From Euborellia annulipes (Eukaryota > Arthropoda > Insecta > Dermaptera > Anisolabididae), in assembly GCA_023213315.1 (NCBI GenBank), contig JAKCPI010003127.1, positions 1-64,000 on the forward strand: a DNA stretch of 64,000 bases. The letters run 5' to 3'. Shown piece after piece: positions 53,092 through 63,624 of the stretch. Both the position numbers and the translations under genes were made by a program. Positions within the stretch are counted from its first letter, which is position 1; every line of letters starts with the position of its first letter. The notes beneath the pieces were generated by a model. That model was given only the letters and a program-made list of their open reading frames with translations, did no database searches and was not told the origin of the DNA.

Positions 53092-53385
53092 GATGAGTAG
53101 CAGGATGAAGAAAGAAAAGCAGCTTGTATTTATTATCATATGACTGTTACTCTTCCAATAATATACTCAATTATTTTAAACCTGAGTATATTCATTTATA
53201 TATTTAAATTGTAACTTATTGGTTATGAATTATATAATTGAGTTTATAATAATTATCTCATAATGACAGCCCATAAGCTCTGAAGATGGTCTCGACCGAG
53301 ACCGAAACGTTAGCCAACTGGGCATTAAATAAATGAAATAAATACTAGATGATTTTCTCTCTTCATCCTCCTATTCATCAACAAC
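53092..53385 (+). mobile_element. Hammerhead-motif element, single-motif type (S8)
   Basis: It interrupts duplicated unit 3; the sister units lack it. The ends TGATGAGTAGCAGGATGAAG and, complemented, TGATGAATAGGAGGATGAAG are inverted. Just inside are AAAGAAAAGCAGC at left and AAATAAATGAAATAAATAC at right. It carries one well-formed motif on the + strand and no ORF. Confidence 0.6.
53265..53322 (+). ncRNA. Best-formed hammerhead-like motif (S8)
   Basis: GCCCA, TA, AGCT, CTGAAGA (53280-53286), T, GGTCTC (53288-53293), loop GACC, GAGACC (53298-53303), GAAAC (53304-53308), GTT, AGC, CAAC, TGGGC. Stem II has six perfect pairs. Stem I has AGC/GCT, an internal loop (TA/CAAC) and GCCCA/TGGGC. An internal loop in stem I facing a stem II loop is a feature of natural active hammerheads. 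GTT is a legal cleavage triplet. ATTAAATAAATGAAATAAA follows. Confidence 0.6.
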
Positions 53386-54665
53386 TTTTATCTAGCTTGA
53401 TCACTCATATAATAAATAGCTACATGGCACAAAAATACATCTATCTATATCAGTAAAATCTGATGTGTTTCGGGAATCAATTAATCCAGAAGCAGAATAT
53501 TGGCTGTCACAAAATATTCTGAACTAAAAAAGGAGAAGGTAAGAATATTTTTCAATAGTGGTACAGTACTAACCTGTAGTTTTTTTGTTTAATAAATAAT
53601 CAGTTCAAATGAAATCAAATTTGATTAGATTCTTTTTAAGAAATAAAATTTAAATTTATCCTTATTTTCGAAATAGATTTAAAGTCAACTTCATTATATA
53701 TATATATATAACGAATTGTGGCTGTTGTTAATTCATTATATATATAAATATATATATATACACCATTGGATTTTGATTGCCAATCTAAATGAAGAGAAAG
53801 TAACAAAATTATTAAATTATTTTAAAACAAAGAGTTATTAGTGAGGTATTGAATAATATTTAAATAATATTGAATAGGTGCCAAATAATATTTGATAGTA
53901 ATTTATTTTAAATAAAGCCTGAAATGATGAGATTTCTTATTGGCTTCAAAATAGTATTTTTTAAAAGTAATATAAGAAAAGTTAACATTCCTTATTTAAA
54001 ATTTTGTTTGCAATGTCTTGTTTATTTGATATCTCACAAAATATTCTCAACTAAATAGGAGTAGGTAAGAACATTTATCAATAGTGGTACTAACCTGTTG
54101 CAGTTTTTCGATTAATAAATAATCAGTTCAAATGAAATTACATAGGAATTGATTCTTCATAAGTAATACAATTGAAATTTATTATTATTTTCGAAATATA
54201 TGTTGTCGGAATAATGACCTATAAAGAGAAGAGAAAATGAATTTTCAAGATCGAAGTCGTATTGATACAATTATAAAGATTAATCGGCTATGAATGAATT
54301 TGCTTTTATATTTTATAAGAATTAAATTAATTAGGAATTAATAGAATTTAACTTACTTTTAGTTAGATAATTATAACCTCCATTAATGTCAGATAGAAAA
54401 ATGTAAATATCATTGAATATTCAATGATGTTTTAAGAATCTTATTAATCAGTCAGATGATAGAGTTTTCTGGATATAAATAAACACAAAATTAAATTGAT
54501 AAATGCCAAAATAATATTTAAAACGAAAATAATCATGTCAGTATTAATTATTTACTTGTCAATGCAAATTGGAGGAAACTTGAATGACAGCAGCGCTAAC
54601 TGGCGGCCTAGAAGAGAAACGAAAGAGAGAGAATTTTTTCCTATAACAAATTTGAATTCAATTAA

Positions 54666-55654
54666 ATTTTGTTTCTGCCTATTGCCTAATAAATAAAAAA
54701 AAAAAAAATTTGTTTCTTAAAGGGATGCTATAGACAAGTAACCTCATTGGTATTGACATGTGGAAATAATAAATTCAATTTACGGACGGGACAAAATCCA
54801 AGATGTATGGGTGTATCTACTCTATATAATAATAAAAATAAATTCCAAAATCCTTTAAATAATAACGCAATTTTGAAAGAAAAATAAAAGATTTCCGGAT
54901 TAGGTAAGATTTTTTTTTTTGTTGTAATACATAGAAAAAAAAAATCCCTAGTGGAAAAAATAAAAATATCTTTTTGCGTTTCCTTTTCCCTATTCTTTTC
55001 AATTTTCTTTTGTTATAGAAAATATATATTCTTTAAAGTAAATAATACCTTTAGCAAGTTGCATGAGAAGTACAAATAAATAAACAAAATAATTTTTGTT
55101 ATTGCCAGCTAAATTTTTTTTGTATCCCATTCCCTTTTGAATTTCGGAATATTATTTATTAAATATTAATGATACAAATTAGAGAGAGACTAAAAATTTT
55201 TAATTTTGCTCTTTTATTTAACGTTCCACATTTAAGTAAAAAAATTTCACCAGACATGTCATTTTAAATTAAAATCTGGCAACGAATTAGAGCCTCAAAC
55301 ATCAATTTCATTGTCAAACGCGCTGAAACCTCGGGGGGGGGGGATCGGCGTGGAACGTCCCCCGGCAGTCACCGATACATATTTATTTAAAATATAAATA
55401 TATCCTACCTTATACTATTAAAGGAGTAATATTATACTATTGTGAAATCGCGCTAGGTCCACCTTTGAGAAAATTCGGGTACTAAGTTAGTACTATTTTA
55501 AGTTTTTTCTACTTTAAGGATTTCTTTCAAATTTTACATATTTCTTATTTGCCGTATACAAAACAAATTACTTTAGAGCTCCTCTTTGGGAAACCTCGAG
55601 TACTACTACTTTACGGATGTACTAAGTTTTTCCAATTTTCTTAATATTCCCTTT
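54666..55654. other. Featureless AT-rich stretch
   Basis: A GTGGAACGTCCCCCGGCAGT segment near 55350 resembles GTCGAACGTCCCCCAGTAGC near 30699; otherwise nothing. Confidence 0.5.
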
Positions 55655-55955
55655 TGACTTCGCCCTCCCTGGACCCCGCCAACTTTTCTTAATTATAAAA
55701 AAAAATTTAAATATTCCAGTCCAGTGAGGATTTGTTTACATTCATAGAATATATAAATGCGAAGAATACATAAATATTTCTCTATACATTTCCTATGGGA
55801 GAAATCGTAACTTTAAGAATTAATAACTCAAAAAGTTATAGGAATTTCATGATGAAAATAATTTTCCTGTAATCCCGAGAAGGCCCTCTTTATGCATAAA
55901 AAATTTCATTTAAAAATTCAAATGGGAAGTTGCCTAAATAGAGCGTGACAGACAG
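55655..55955 (+). repeat. RepB, copy 2
   Basis: It matches 24985-25345: TGTTTACATTCATAGAATAT, CTATACATTTCCTATGGGAG, TTTTCCTGTAATCCCGAGAA, GAGCGTGACAGACAGAC. It is interrupted at its end by a hAT MITE. Confidence 0.7.
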
Positions 55956-55964
55956 ACATCTAGG

Positions 55965-56230
55965 CAGTGGCGGATCCAGAGGTGTTTCCCGGGGTGGGGT
56001 GGGGGGGTAATCTGGTGTGACTGGTCGCACAGCACACAATTTTTTCTTAATTTCGGTAATTTAAAGTCGCATTCTGTACTTGTTTGCCAGAATATAAATA
56101 CAAATCAAATTTTTAAGTATTAATTTTTAAAATTTTACATTAAAAATACATTTTTTTTTTCGAAAAAAAGTATTTTTTTTCAAATCTCAGGGGGGTAATT
56201 ACCCCCTTTACCCCCTTGTAGCCGCCCTTG
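55965..56230. mobile_element. hAT MITE (CAGTGGCGGATC family)
   Basis: Left end CAGTGGCGGATCCAGAGG; right end, complemented, CAAGGGCGGCTACAAGGGG. It has perfect 8-bp duplications CATCTAGG (55957-55964, 56231-56238). It is 266 bp. Inside the left end is AATCTGGTGTGACTGGTCGC ACAGCACAC-type sequence identical to the RepA hairpin, so the two families share or exchanged this module. The insertion split RepB copy 2. Confidence 0.85.
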
Positions 56231-56392
56231 CATCTAGGTCTTGTCTTTGGAAGACTTCAAGTTATAGTATTTGTATTTTTTTAGTTTTTTTCCAATTTTC
56301 CCTTTGACGATTTCTTTAAAATTTTAAATAAAGGTCCTATTAATATTTATAAAAATTTATGAATTGGCTACCAACCATTTAAGATAAGTAGT

Positions 56393-56440
56393 AATGGGGT
56401 CTAAATGGCTTTAGATGACGAAAAAGACTTTAAAACAAAT
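56393..56440 (+). repeat. SINE family 2 3' tail
   Basis: ATGGGGTCTAAATGGCTTTA, GATGACGAAAAAGACTTTAA and then an A-rich end. Upstream body absent. Confidence 0.5.
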
Positions 56441-57025
56441 AAAAAAAAAATTTTTACTTATTTATATTAAGTCTATGTATAATATTTTTAAGTATTTTCG
56501 GCATCTTAGGCTATATAGACCTTAAACGTTACACAATATATATTTATTCGATACTCAAATTATCCTGGCACCCTAGTAAATAATTTTTAAATAAAATTTA
56601 ATATTTTTGTTAGATATTATTTGTTTATGTTTAAAAGAGATGGACCAGCAGCGGCATGCTCAATGGGCCTAAGGAATGTCATGTATTGTGTGTCGATTTA
56701 ACAAAAGCTTCTTTTTTTGGTCACCCACATGAATGGACTCTCGATTTTTTCCTCCCCCACTTGCACGACGACAGGAGCAGCTATTCTTTTTTTTTTCTTC
56801 TTCTTCAATTCATTCACTTGACAAAAGAAATGACCCTTGCTTGCTTGCGTTTCCTCTATCAAAAAAAAAATTCTTCTAATTGATAATAAATTATTTTAAC
56901 AACGATTGTGAATAATTTATTAACAGTTTTATTTTGATTTATTTATATTTCATTTAAATCAAATATATGTATAAAAAGATCGTGATTCAATTTAATTGGA
57001 AACTTACTATACGTTCTACGTAATT
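56441..57025. other. Featureless AT-rich stretch
   Basis: TTTTCGGCATCTTAGGCTAT near 56497 recalls the SINE 1 tail; a 75-residue frame at 56656-56883 has no homologous feature. Confidence 0.45.
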
Positions 57026-57189
57026 ATATTTTTACTTTCTCTTACCTATGTATATATGTAATATATATATAGAGAGAAAGTATTGGTTTCATGTCAAAAA
57101 TTCGATGTCGAGATTTTGATGAATATTCACGTTTTGAGGTCCCCTGAATCCAAAAAAGTGGTTTTCGCGACATGGTCTGTCTGTCTGTC

Positions 57190-57220
<31 letters not shown>

Positions 57221-58045
57221 CTGTGTGTGTTCAATTTTAAGCATGAAGGAATTGAGCTATGAGGCTGAAATTTTATATTTAAGTTAAACACCCCCCGGGA
57301 CCGACAAAATAAGCTTTTGAACAAAATCGGCCAAAAAGTACTAGTACTTTACTGATGTACTTTTTCAGTTTTTTTCGATTTTCTCAAAATTCGCTCTAAC
57401 GATTTTGATTAAAATTCAAAAATCAATTATTTTTTAGATGCTCTTTCAAATGTATATTCTCGTTTTGCCCTCAAAATTGTTTGAAGCACACTTTACTCTT
57501 ATGCTTCATAGGAAAGATAGGAGAAATAAATGGTTGCCATGGTAACCGAATTTAAATCTTTCTTTTTATTAGATTAAAAATCAATTATTATTTAAACGCC
57601 CATTTTTTTTCGGAGAAAACATATCTCTCTCTCTCACAAAACTATCTTCTCTCTTTCTACGCGTTTTAAACTTTCCACCTAATCTTCGCATTTGGCCAAT
57701 GTTAATTTCCTATAGGGATTTGTATGTTAATTTCGATTCAAAAGGGGTCCCCTTTGGAACTTTTTACGCATTTAAAATTTTTTTTCCAATTCTTATGAAA
57801 TTTTGTATTTATTTACGAATCTATATTGTGTATAAAATGTCCAAATATGAGATTAAAATTTTGAAAAATAACCATAGTTTATTTCAAGCAGTCAACATTT
57901 AAAATGCAAGTTTGAAACTAAGGTGCTATCGGAAACTAAATATATCTCGACACAAAAAATCTGGTGTGACCAGCACAGTGCACAACTTTCTCTTACCGAA
58001 GGGTAAGAGAAAGTTGTGTGCTGTGCGCCAGTCACACCAGATTTT
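57026..58045 (-). repeat. RepA, complete long variant (reversed)
   Basis: It runs from TTTTTACTTTCTCTTACC through a TCTG/TG microsatellite (57176-57222), GTACTAGTACTTTACTGATG, TGGTTGCCATGGTAACC, the AGGGGTCCCCTTTGG block special to the long form, and TATCTCGACACAAAAAATCT to a hairpin with perfect GGTAAGAGAAAGTTGTG/CACAACTTTCTCTTACC arms (57975-58020). This and the next entry are the most complete RepA copies. No ORF. Confidence 0.8.
57176..57224. repeat. TCTG and TG microsatellite
   Basis: (TCTG)n followed by (TG)n inside RepA; other RepA copies have shorter CAGA/CA runs at the same place. Confidence 0.9.
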
Positions 58046-58224
58046 TTTTAAAGCGTCGCGTATCGCATTACATATCAGACAACGGTTATTTTTCCGTAAT
58101 TAAATTAAAATATTCCTACTTCTAAGGATATTTGGTGGGTACCTCCCTCTACCCGTTGCATAGTCATTCACAGTCTTTCGTGTTCGCTTGCTAATGCGTA
58201 AATAAAAAAAAATTTTGTTTGACT

Positions 58225-59167
58225 TAAGCCACTGCAGATTTTTTTGTGTCGAGATATATTTAGTTTCCCATAGCACCTTAGTTCCAAACTTGACCACTTG
58301 CATTTCATAAATAAAAAAAAGTCAATTAATTCAAAATTTCCATAGGCTCTGTGTATTTTAAATGTTGACTGCTTGAAATAAACTATGGCTATTTTTCAAA
58401 ATTTTAATCTCATTTTTGGATATTTTATACACAATAGAGAATCCTAAATAAATAGAAAATTTCATAAAAATTGGAAAATTTTTTTTAAATGTGTAAAAAG
58501 TTCCAAAGGGGACCCCTTTTGAATCGAAATTAACAGGCAAATCCCCATAGGGATTTAACATAGGGTCTATGGAAGGAACAGCCGGAAATTGAATTTGAAA
58601 AATATGAAATACTACATCAGTAAAGTGTAATTCAAACAATTTTCACGAAAAATTTTACTAATATACTTTTTAAAGAGCATCTAAAAAATAGTAGATTTAT
58701 GAATTTTAATCAAAATCATTAGTACCAATTTTGAGAAAAAAAAAAAGTACTTCATTAAAGAACTAGTTCTTTATGCCCACATTTATTAAAAAGCTTATTT
58801 TAACTCTCGGGGTACCTAACTTAAATAAAAAATTTCAAACTCGTAGCTCATTTCTTGCATGCTTAAAATCGTTACATATACTTTCAGACCAAGTCGCGAA
58901 AACCACTTTTTTTTTGGCTCAGTGGACGAATATGGACGATTTGCGGGAAAAAATATAGTAAAATAAAAATAAAAAAAATGTGACAGCGAGAAATGAGTAT
59001 TATTTTATGCGACGTTGCCAGATTGGTCTGAGTCTCATTTTTAAATATTGGAGAATTTTTTTGACTTTCTTGTTAAAAATATCTTTAAAAGATTTCAAAA
59101 TCTTGACATCGAATTTTTGAATTTTCTCTTTATAAGCGTATACATATATAGGTAAGAGAAAGTAAAA
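58225..59167 (+). repeat. RepA, long variant (forward)
   Basis: It begins at AGATTTTTTTGTGTCGAGAT and includes AACTTGACCACTTGCATTTC, AGGGGACCCCTTTTGAATCG, AATCCCCATAGGGATT, TTCATTAAAGAACTAGTTC, and the end TATATAGGTAAGAGAAAGTA. It lies head-to-head with the previous copy, with about 180 bases between. The hairpin's outer arm is missing. Confidence 0.8.
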
Positions 59168-60414
59168 CTAGGAGAAATTTTTTTTTTATAAAAAAATATC
59201 TAAAGGGTTGGAAAATAAATAAACAGGTGAAGTGAGGATCGAAGGTCACTCACATCCACTGGTTATGGGCCATTCACCGCATCGCACATTCATTCTCTTT
59301 GCGGGGGAGGTCTCTCTCTCTCTCTCTCTCTCTCTGAGGAAGCACCTGCACCTGCCTCACAATAACAACAACAGAGAAATCGCATTTTGCCTGCTGTCTG
59401 ACTTTGAATAGAGAGGAATTTCAAGTTCAGATAGAGAGACGGATGGGGATCAATCTTTCTTTTTAGAATTTTTTGCTAGAGAAAAAAAAAAAAACCTTTT
59501 GCGTTTTATTTTTAAAAATATTTCACTTTTATACGAACGAACCAAACCAGATGATTTATTTCGGTGATGAGAATTAGGAATTCACACAGGGATTTAACGA
59601 GAGTTGTTTCCAGAGTGGTGCTTTATAGTCTTGTTGTTTTTCAAAATAAACTAAACTAACATTGGCTTGAATGGTTGGAGTTTGTAGCGACTGCCCGTAT
59701 TTTAATATTCTTGGCGTTTTTTTCAAGCTTCATCATACTGTATGATCGAACAATTTTTGCAACTTCTTTCTAGAAAAATTCAATTAGATAAATTATATAA
59801 TCTTGCTTATATTCAAAATAATTATATCTAGCAAGCAATTTTTCAGGGGCTAATATCTAACTTTTCCTTGCATGCCTCCCCTTATCCTGAGTTGTAAAAC
59901 GTTGTCACACAAAAAAAAAATAAATAATAAATTAATATCAGTCCATTTGATAGTGACAAACAAAATTTTTACTTTTTTTTTAGTTGGTATCTTTTTAAAA
60001 GATCCAAGACGAGATTCACGATCTTACTTTTTCTTGGGTGTTGTAAATCACACTTTGTTGGGTGAACTAAATACACACCCCTGCCACAACATTAATAATA
60101 AATCATCTTTATAATAGTAAATATTTCCGTGTTTCTAATTTTAGAATACAATCTTATAGGCCTACTTTTTTGTATTGTTATTGATTATAAATCAAACAAA
60201 GTGTTTTCACTGACGTAAAATCTGACGATGGTATGTATATTAAATAACAACATTTTAAATTTTTTTCTTCTTCGTCTGATTATTCCCTCGGTGCTGGGTC
60301 GGGGTAATTTGTCATTAATGGGTTTTTGCGACCGGAAAGGAATAGAACAGGCCGGCCCATCGCACGGTCTGACGCCTGTTGAAAATATAGAAGAGACTGA
60401 GAGGCAAAGAACAG
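59168..60414. other. Mostly featureless stretch
   Basis: TC microsatellite at 59308; no exon or repeat end is recognised. Confidence 0.5.
59308..59337. repeat. TC microsatellite
   Basis: GGTCTCTCTCTCTCTCTCTC run in an otherwise ordinary stretch. Confidence 0.85.
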
Positions 60415-60500
60415 AAGTACTGTCAGTCGCAACTAGGGCAGCTCGTGGTCGCCACCCACGTACCCACAAGATGTGGGCCCCGAGCTTTTTCAATTTATTT
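60415..60500 (+). repeat. RepC-like segment
   Basis: CAGTCGCAACTAGGGCAGCT, GGTCGCCACCCACGTACCC, ACAAGATGTGGGCCCCGAGC. It resembles RepC at 48.5 and 52.1 kb. Frames of 100 and 102 residues overlap here on opposite strands; neither shows a domain. Confidence 0.45.
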
Positions 60501-60769
60501 ATTAATATAGTAGCTTATTTTCTTCATTGAATCAACACACCAAATGAATTTCTTCAAATTTTTTGAATTATTGATTTTACTCCGATCTTTGAAACTGGAG
60601 AAAAGTACTTATATCGTCGAATTGGGAGCAAAGGCTCGAAGCCGAAATTTTATCAAATTCTTTTGTATATCTCAAATGGTTCAATAAACTATTTATTTAT
60701 TTATTTTATAATCCCTAGTGATGGGACAATTGGGGCTTAAAAGGATGCAAATTGGGTTTATATAGAAAC

Positions 60770-60803
60770 CGACTCTTTGAAAAACCAAAATTCAAAAATC
60801 AAT
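60770..60803 (-). repeat. RepA fragment, left of insertion
   Basis: AAAATTCAAAAATCAATTA, interrupted by the transposon at 60806; it continues at 61899 with CTATTTTTTAGATGCTCTTT. Confidence 0.5.
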
Positions 60804-60805
60804 TA

Positions 60806-61896
60806 CCGTCATCCGGGGTGAGAATGGTCTAAGGGGTGAGAATGGTCGTTTTGCAGGAATAATTGAAATTAAGCGGTAGAATGTTCTGAATTTGTATTTT
60901 TGCTATTTTTTTTTTGTGGCAATAATGTATATCATGTTTATTCAAGAGGTAGTTGGTTTTGGTAATTTTTTTTTTTTATAAAATATAATAAAAAAAAAAA
61001 AAATCGGAAATTAGGGATATTTGTTCATATTTTGTTAAGTCGGTATAACTTTGGTTGTCAAGTTAGCATAGACTGGAAGATTATCTTAAAACGTCTCGTG
61101 GTGCACGACCAACTTGTTGGTCAACTTTTGGTAAGTTGCTTATTATTAATAGTAATACAGTTTAATTTATAAAAAAAATTATTTAAAAAATTGTAAAATT
61201 CAGTGTTTTTTTGGGGTGAGAATGGTCATCGAAAATCATAACCGAGTTGAGGTGGAAAACGATGAAGGTGCACCTTCCTCAGACCAGAAAAGTTTGTATT
61301 AGTAATAATGAGGGTTAAGAAGAGTGTGAAACATTTTATCGGTCAAGTGATAGAGGACAGGGAGGCTACCTACAATGACGACGAAGTCCCTATATTATTC
61401 CTGAAAAAAAAGGAGAAAAATTTATCTTCCCGGACAAACCTGAGATAGCAGCTGTGGACAGGAAAGATGTCTTAAAAACCCTCTCTACTCCCACCAAAGA
61501 GAGAAGAGGATGGATTGTTTTTGATAACAGCCAATTTGGAAATGTCACAATTTTTTAATCATTTTTTTCATAGTTTTAAAAATTAAAAATTATTAATATT
61601 ATATTTTTGAATTATGAACTTTGTTCTTTCTAACCATACTAACCCCGACCAAATCCTCTTTACTTTGGACTTAAAAATAAGCAAGACCATTCTCACCCCA
61701 AATACGGGGCGAGTATGGTCACTCGCATATTTTGTTGTCATGCAGATTCCTTAAGACCTAAAAAATTTATAATTCGCAGGGTAAGTAATCAAGAAACTAA
61801 GCAATGATCCCACTTAGTTTCGTTATTTTCTGCTAAACGGTGCAAGAGTTATAAATGAAAATATGAATTTTTGACCATTCTCGCCCCGTTTGACGG
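60806..61896. mobile_element. DNA transposon, CCGTCA-GGGGTGAGAATGGTC ends
   Basis: Left end CCGTCATCCGGGGTGAGAAT, right end complemented CCGTCAAACGGGGCGAGAAT, flanked by TA. The end motif GGGGTGAGAATGGTC recurs inside at about 60833, 61214 and, inverted, 61683. It is 1091 bp and inserted into RepA. It contains a decayed transposase tail. TA target and DDE_1-type tail suggest the pogo/Tigger branch of Tc1/mariner. Confidence 0.75.
61317..61560 (+). pseudogene. DDE_1/pogo-type transposase C-terminal tail remnant
   Basis: The + frame gives VKKSVKHFIGQVIED, EVPILFLKKK, then after a one-base shift FIFPDKPEIAAVDRKDVLK and STPTKERRGWIVFDNSQF. The GQVIE-, V-FL+K-, FxFPD-P and RRG--F pattern matches the domain that ends many arthropod pogo/jerky-like transposases. 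The DDE core is missing, so it cannot encode an enzyme. Confidence 0.55.
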
Positions 61897-61898
61897 TA

Positions 61899-62295
61899 CT
61901 ATTTTTTAGATGCTCTTTCAAATTCTCATTTTCTCATTTTGCTCTCAAAATTGTTTTTTTTTCTCTTTTCTTTATACGAAAGATAGAAGAATCATTTTTA
62001 CAATGTATTTTGGATGCTGTTTTTTATATATGTATTTTTATGTATGTAATCTCTTTGAGTCCGATGGCGAGAGCTAAAGGGGCAAAATAAAAAAAGAAAA
62101 AAGATAGAAGAAATGATTGCCATGGTAACAAAATATAAATATTTTTCCATGTTTATAAATTTTTCATCTTGAATTTTAATTTCGGTGGAAACTAAGTATA
62201 TCTCGACACAAAAAAATCTGGTGTGGTCAAGCACAGAACCTAACTTTCGATTACCGAAGGCAAGTGCTGTGCGACCAGTCACATTAGATTTTTAT
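61899..62295 (-). repeat. RepA copy, hairpin half
   Basis: Reversed: CTATTTTTTAGATGCTCTTT, TTGCCATGGTAACAAAATAT, TATATCTCGACACAAAAAAA, then the hairpin AATCTGGTGTGGTCAAGCAC ... GACCAGTCACATTAGATTTT. About 90 bases near 62000-62095 are extra compared with other copies. Confidence 0.7.
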
Positions 62296-63624
62296 TTCAA
62301 AAAAAACTTGAATAGTGATTTTGAATTATCGAACTATACTACCCGAAACGGCACCTTCCTCAAAAACCTTGGGCCTCTAAAATCAATATATAAGTCAAAA
62401 AAATAAATAAAAATACGAGTATATTTTTTATTGCTTTTAAAAAAAATGTAAATCTAATGACCCGAAGAAAATATCAAACTTTAAAAGATCGTGTCAGAAA
62501 TGAAATGTTTCAAACATTCATGTTTTTAAAAATTAATTTTAATTGTGTAGATCCGCCACTGTATATCACAGTTACTAGTTATTTGATTGTAGCTCCGATT
62601 GTAGCAAGAAGATTGAACTAGGGATCAGATAATCACATCCCAAGTCAAGCTACAAACTCTATTCTCTTTAAAAAAGCCATATCCCAAGATCTAATGTCCA
62701 CAAAGATTGACAGATGAAACGAGTCAAGTTTCATTCACAGCGTCTCGAATAGTGATTCTGAATTTAATCAGAGATTTTATTCTCTCAGCCTACATTCGAT
62801 CTTAACCACATTATGACTCTTTTTTACTAGACAATCGTGAAAACAATTTATGATAGTGTTAAAATTTTTTTTTTTTTAATAATTGAAAAAACTTTATATA
62901 TTTTATAACAAAATCCACTTGCTCAATTTTTATTATTTTGATCACATTGCGATTGAAATCGCAAGTATTTGAAAATACTGACATTTTTTTTTATATTGTT
63001 TCGACAAATATAATCATACCTCGTCTAATAATAATAAATCTGTTTCAATTGGGGCCGAATCGTGCAACGGGGAGGTGAAAAGGAGGAGGTGATTCGATAT
63101 CTTCTTTTTATCTACGACACGAAACAGCCTCTTGCTTTTTATTTATTTACTAGTCGCGAAGTCCGCCTACGGCGAGTTTGAGTCTGGACAGAGGACTTTG
63201 TTTGTTTGCTCTTGTTGTCACTATATGATTATCTCATATGTTTTTTGAAGAATTTCCTGCAGAGAAAAATAATATTAGAGTCCAAGAATCTTATAATCTT
63301 TTAAATATTGTTGTTTCTTTTTTAAATATCAAAGTTTTCGACGTTGACATATAAAAAAGTATTACAATTTCATAAATATTATTTTAATTATTATTGATAT
63401 ATGACCAAATTTAATTTAGATTTATCCGTGGACACTAGTTGAAACATTATAAATATTTTTAACGTTTTATTGAAATTAAAATTAAATTGAACACTATGTA
63501 CATTTCGACATTGCTGCGATCCCCAGAAGTTTTTTTTTTAATTTTTAATCCCTTCTGAGAAAGTATATGAATATAAAGTGATTAATTTAATTTTAATTTA
63601 AAAAAAACGATAAAATGTTCATAG
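62296..63624. other. Mostly featureless stretch
   Basis: GTAGATCCGCCACTGTATAT at 62548 is an isolated right end of the CAGTGGCGGATC hAT family. TTACTAGTCGCGAAGTCCGC near 63147 matches the start of RepB. Confidence 0.5.

Larger units (their letters stand above)
47020..54665. repeat. Segmental duplication, three partial units
   Basis: Unit 1 covers about 47020-49760, unit 2 about 50640-52680, unit 3 about 52680-54665. Shared landmarks are the M5/M7 block, the M6/M8/M9 block, RepC (units 1 and 2), GCTTTTAATAGAATAGCCAT, AAAATTTCTATATTAAAGCA, and the GCGCTAACTNGCGGCC segment (units 1 and 3, at 49683 and 54593). Units differ by insertions: P1 copy 2 in unit 1, a hammerhead element in unit 3, hAT and RepA between units. 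Confidence 0.8.

Noticed and set aside
60185..60530. Overlapping 100-102-residue frames on both strands
   Set aside because: No domain, opposite-strand overlap, and the region includes RepC-like repeat sequence. One might be a retroelement fragment but I cannot show it.
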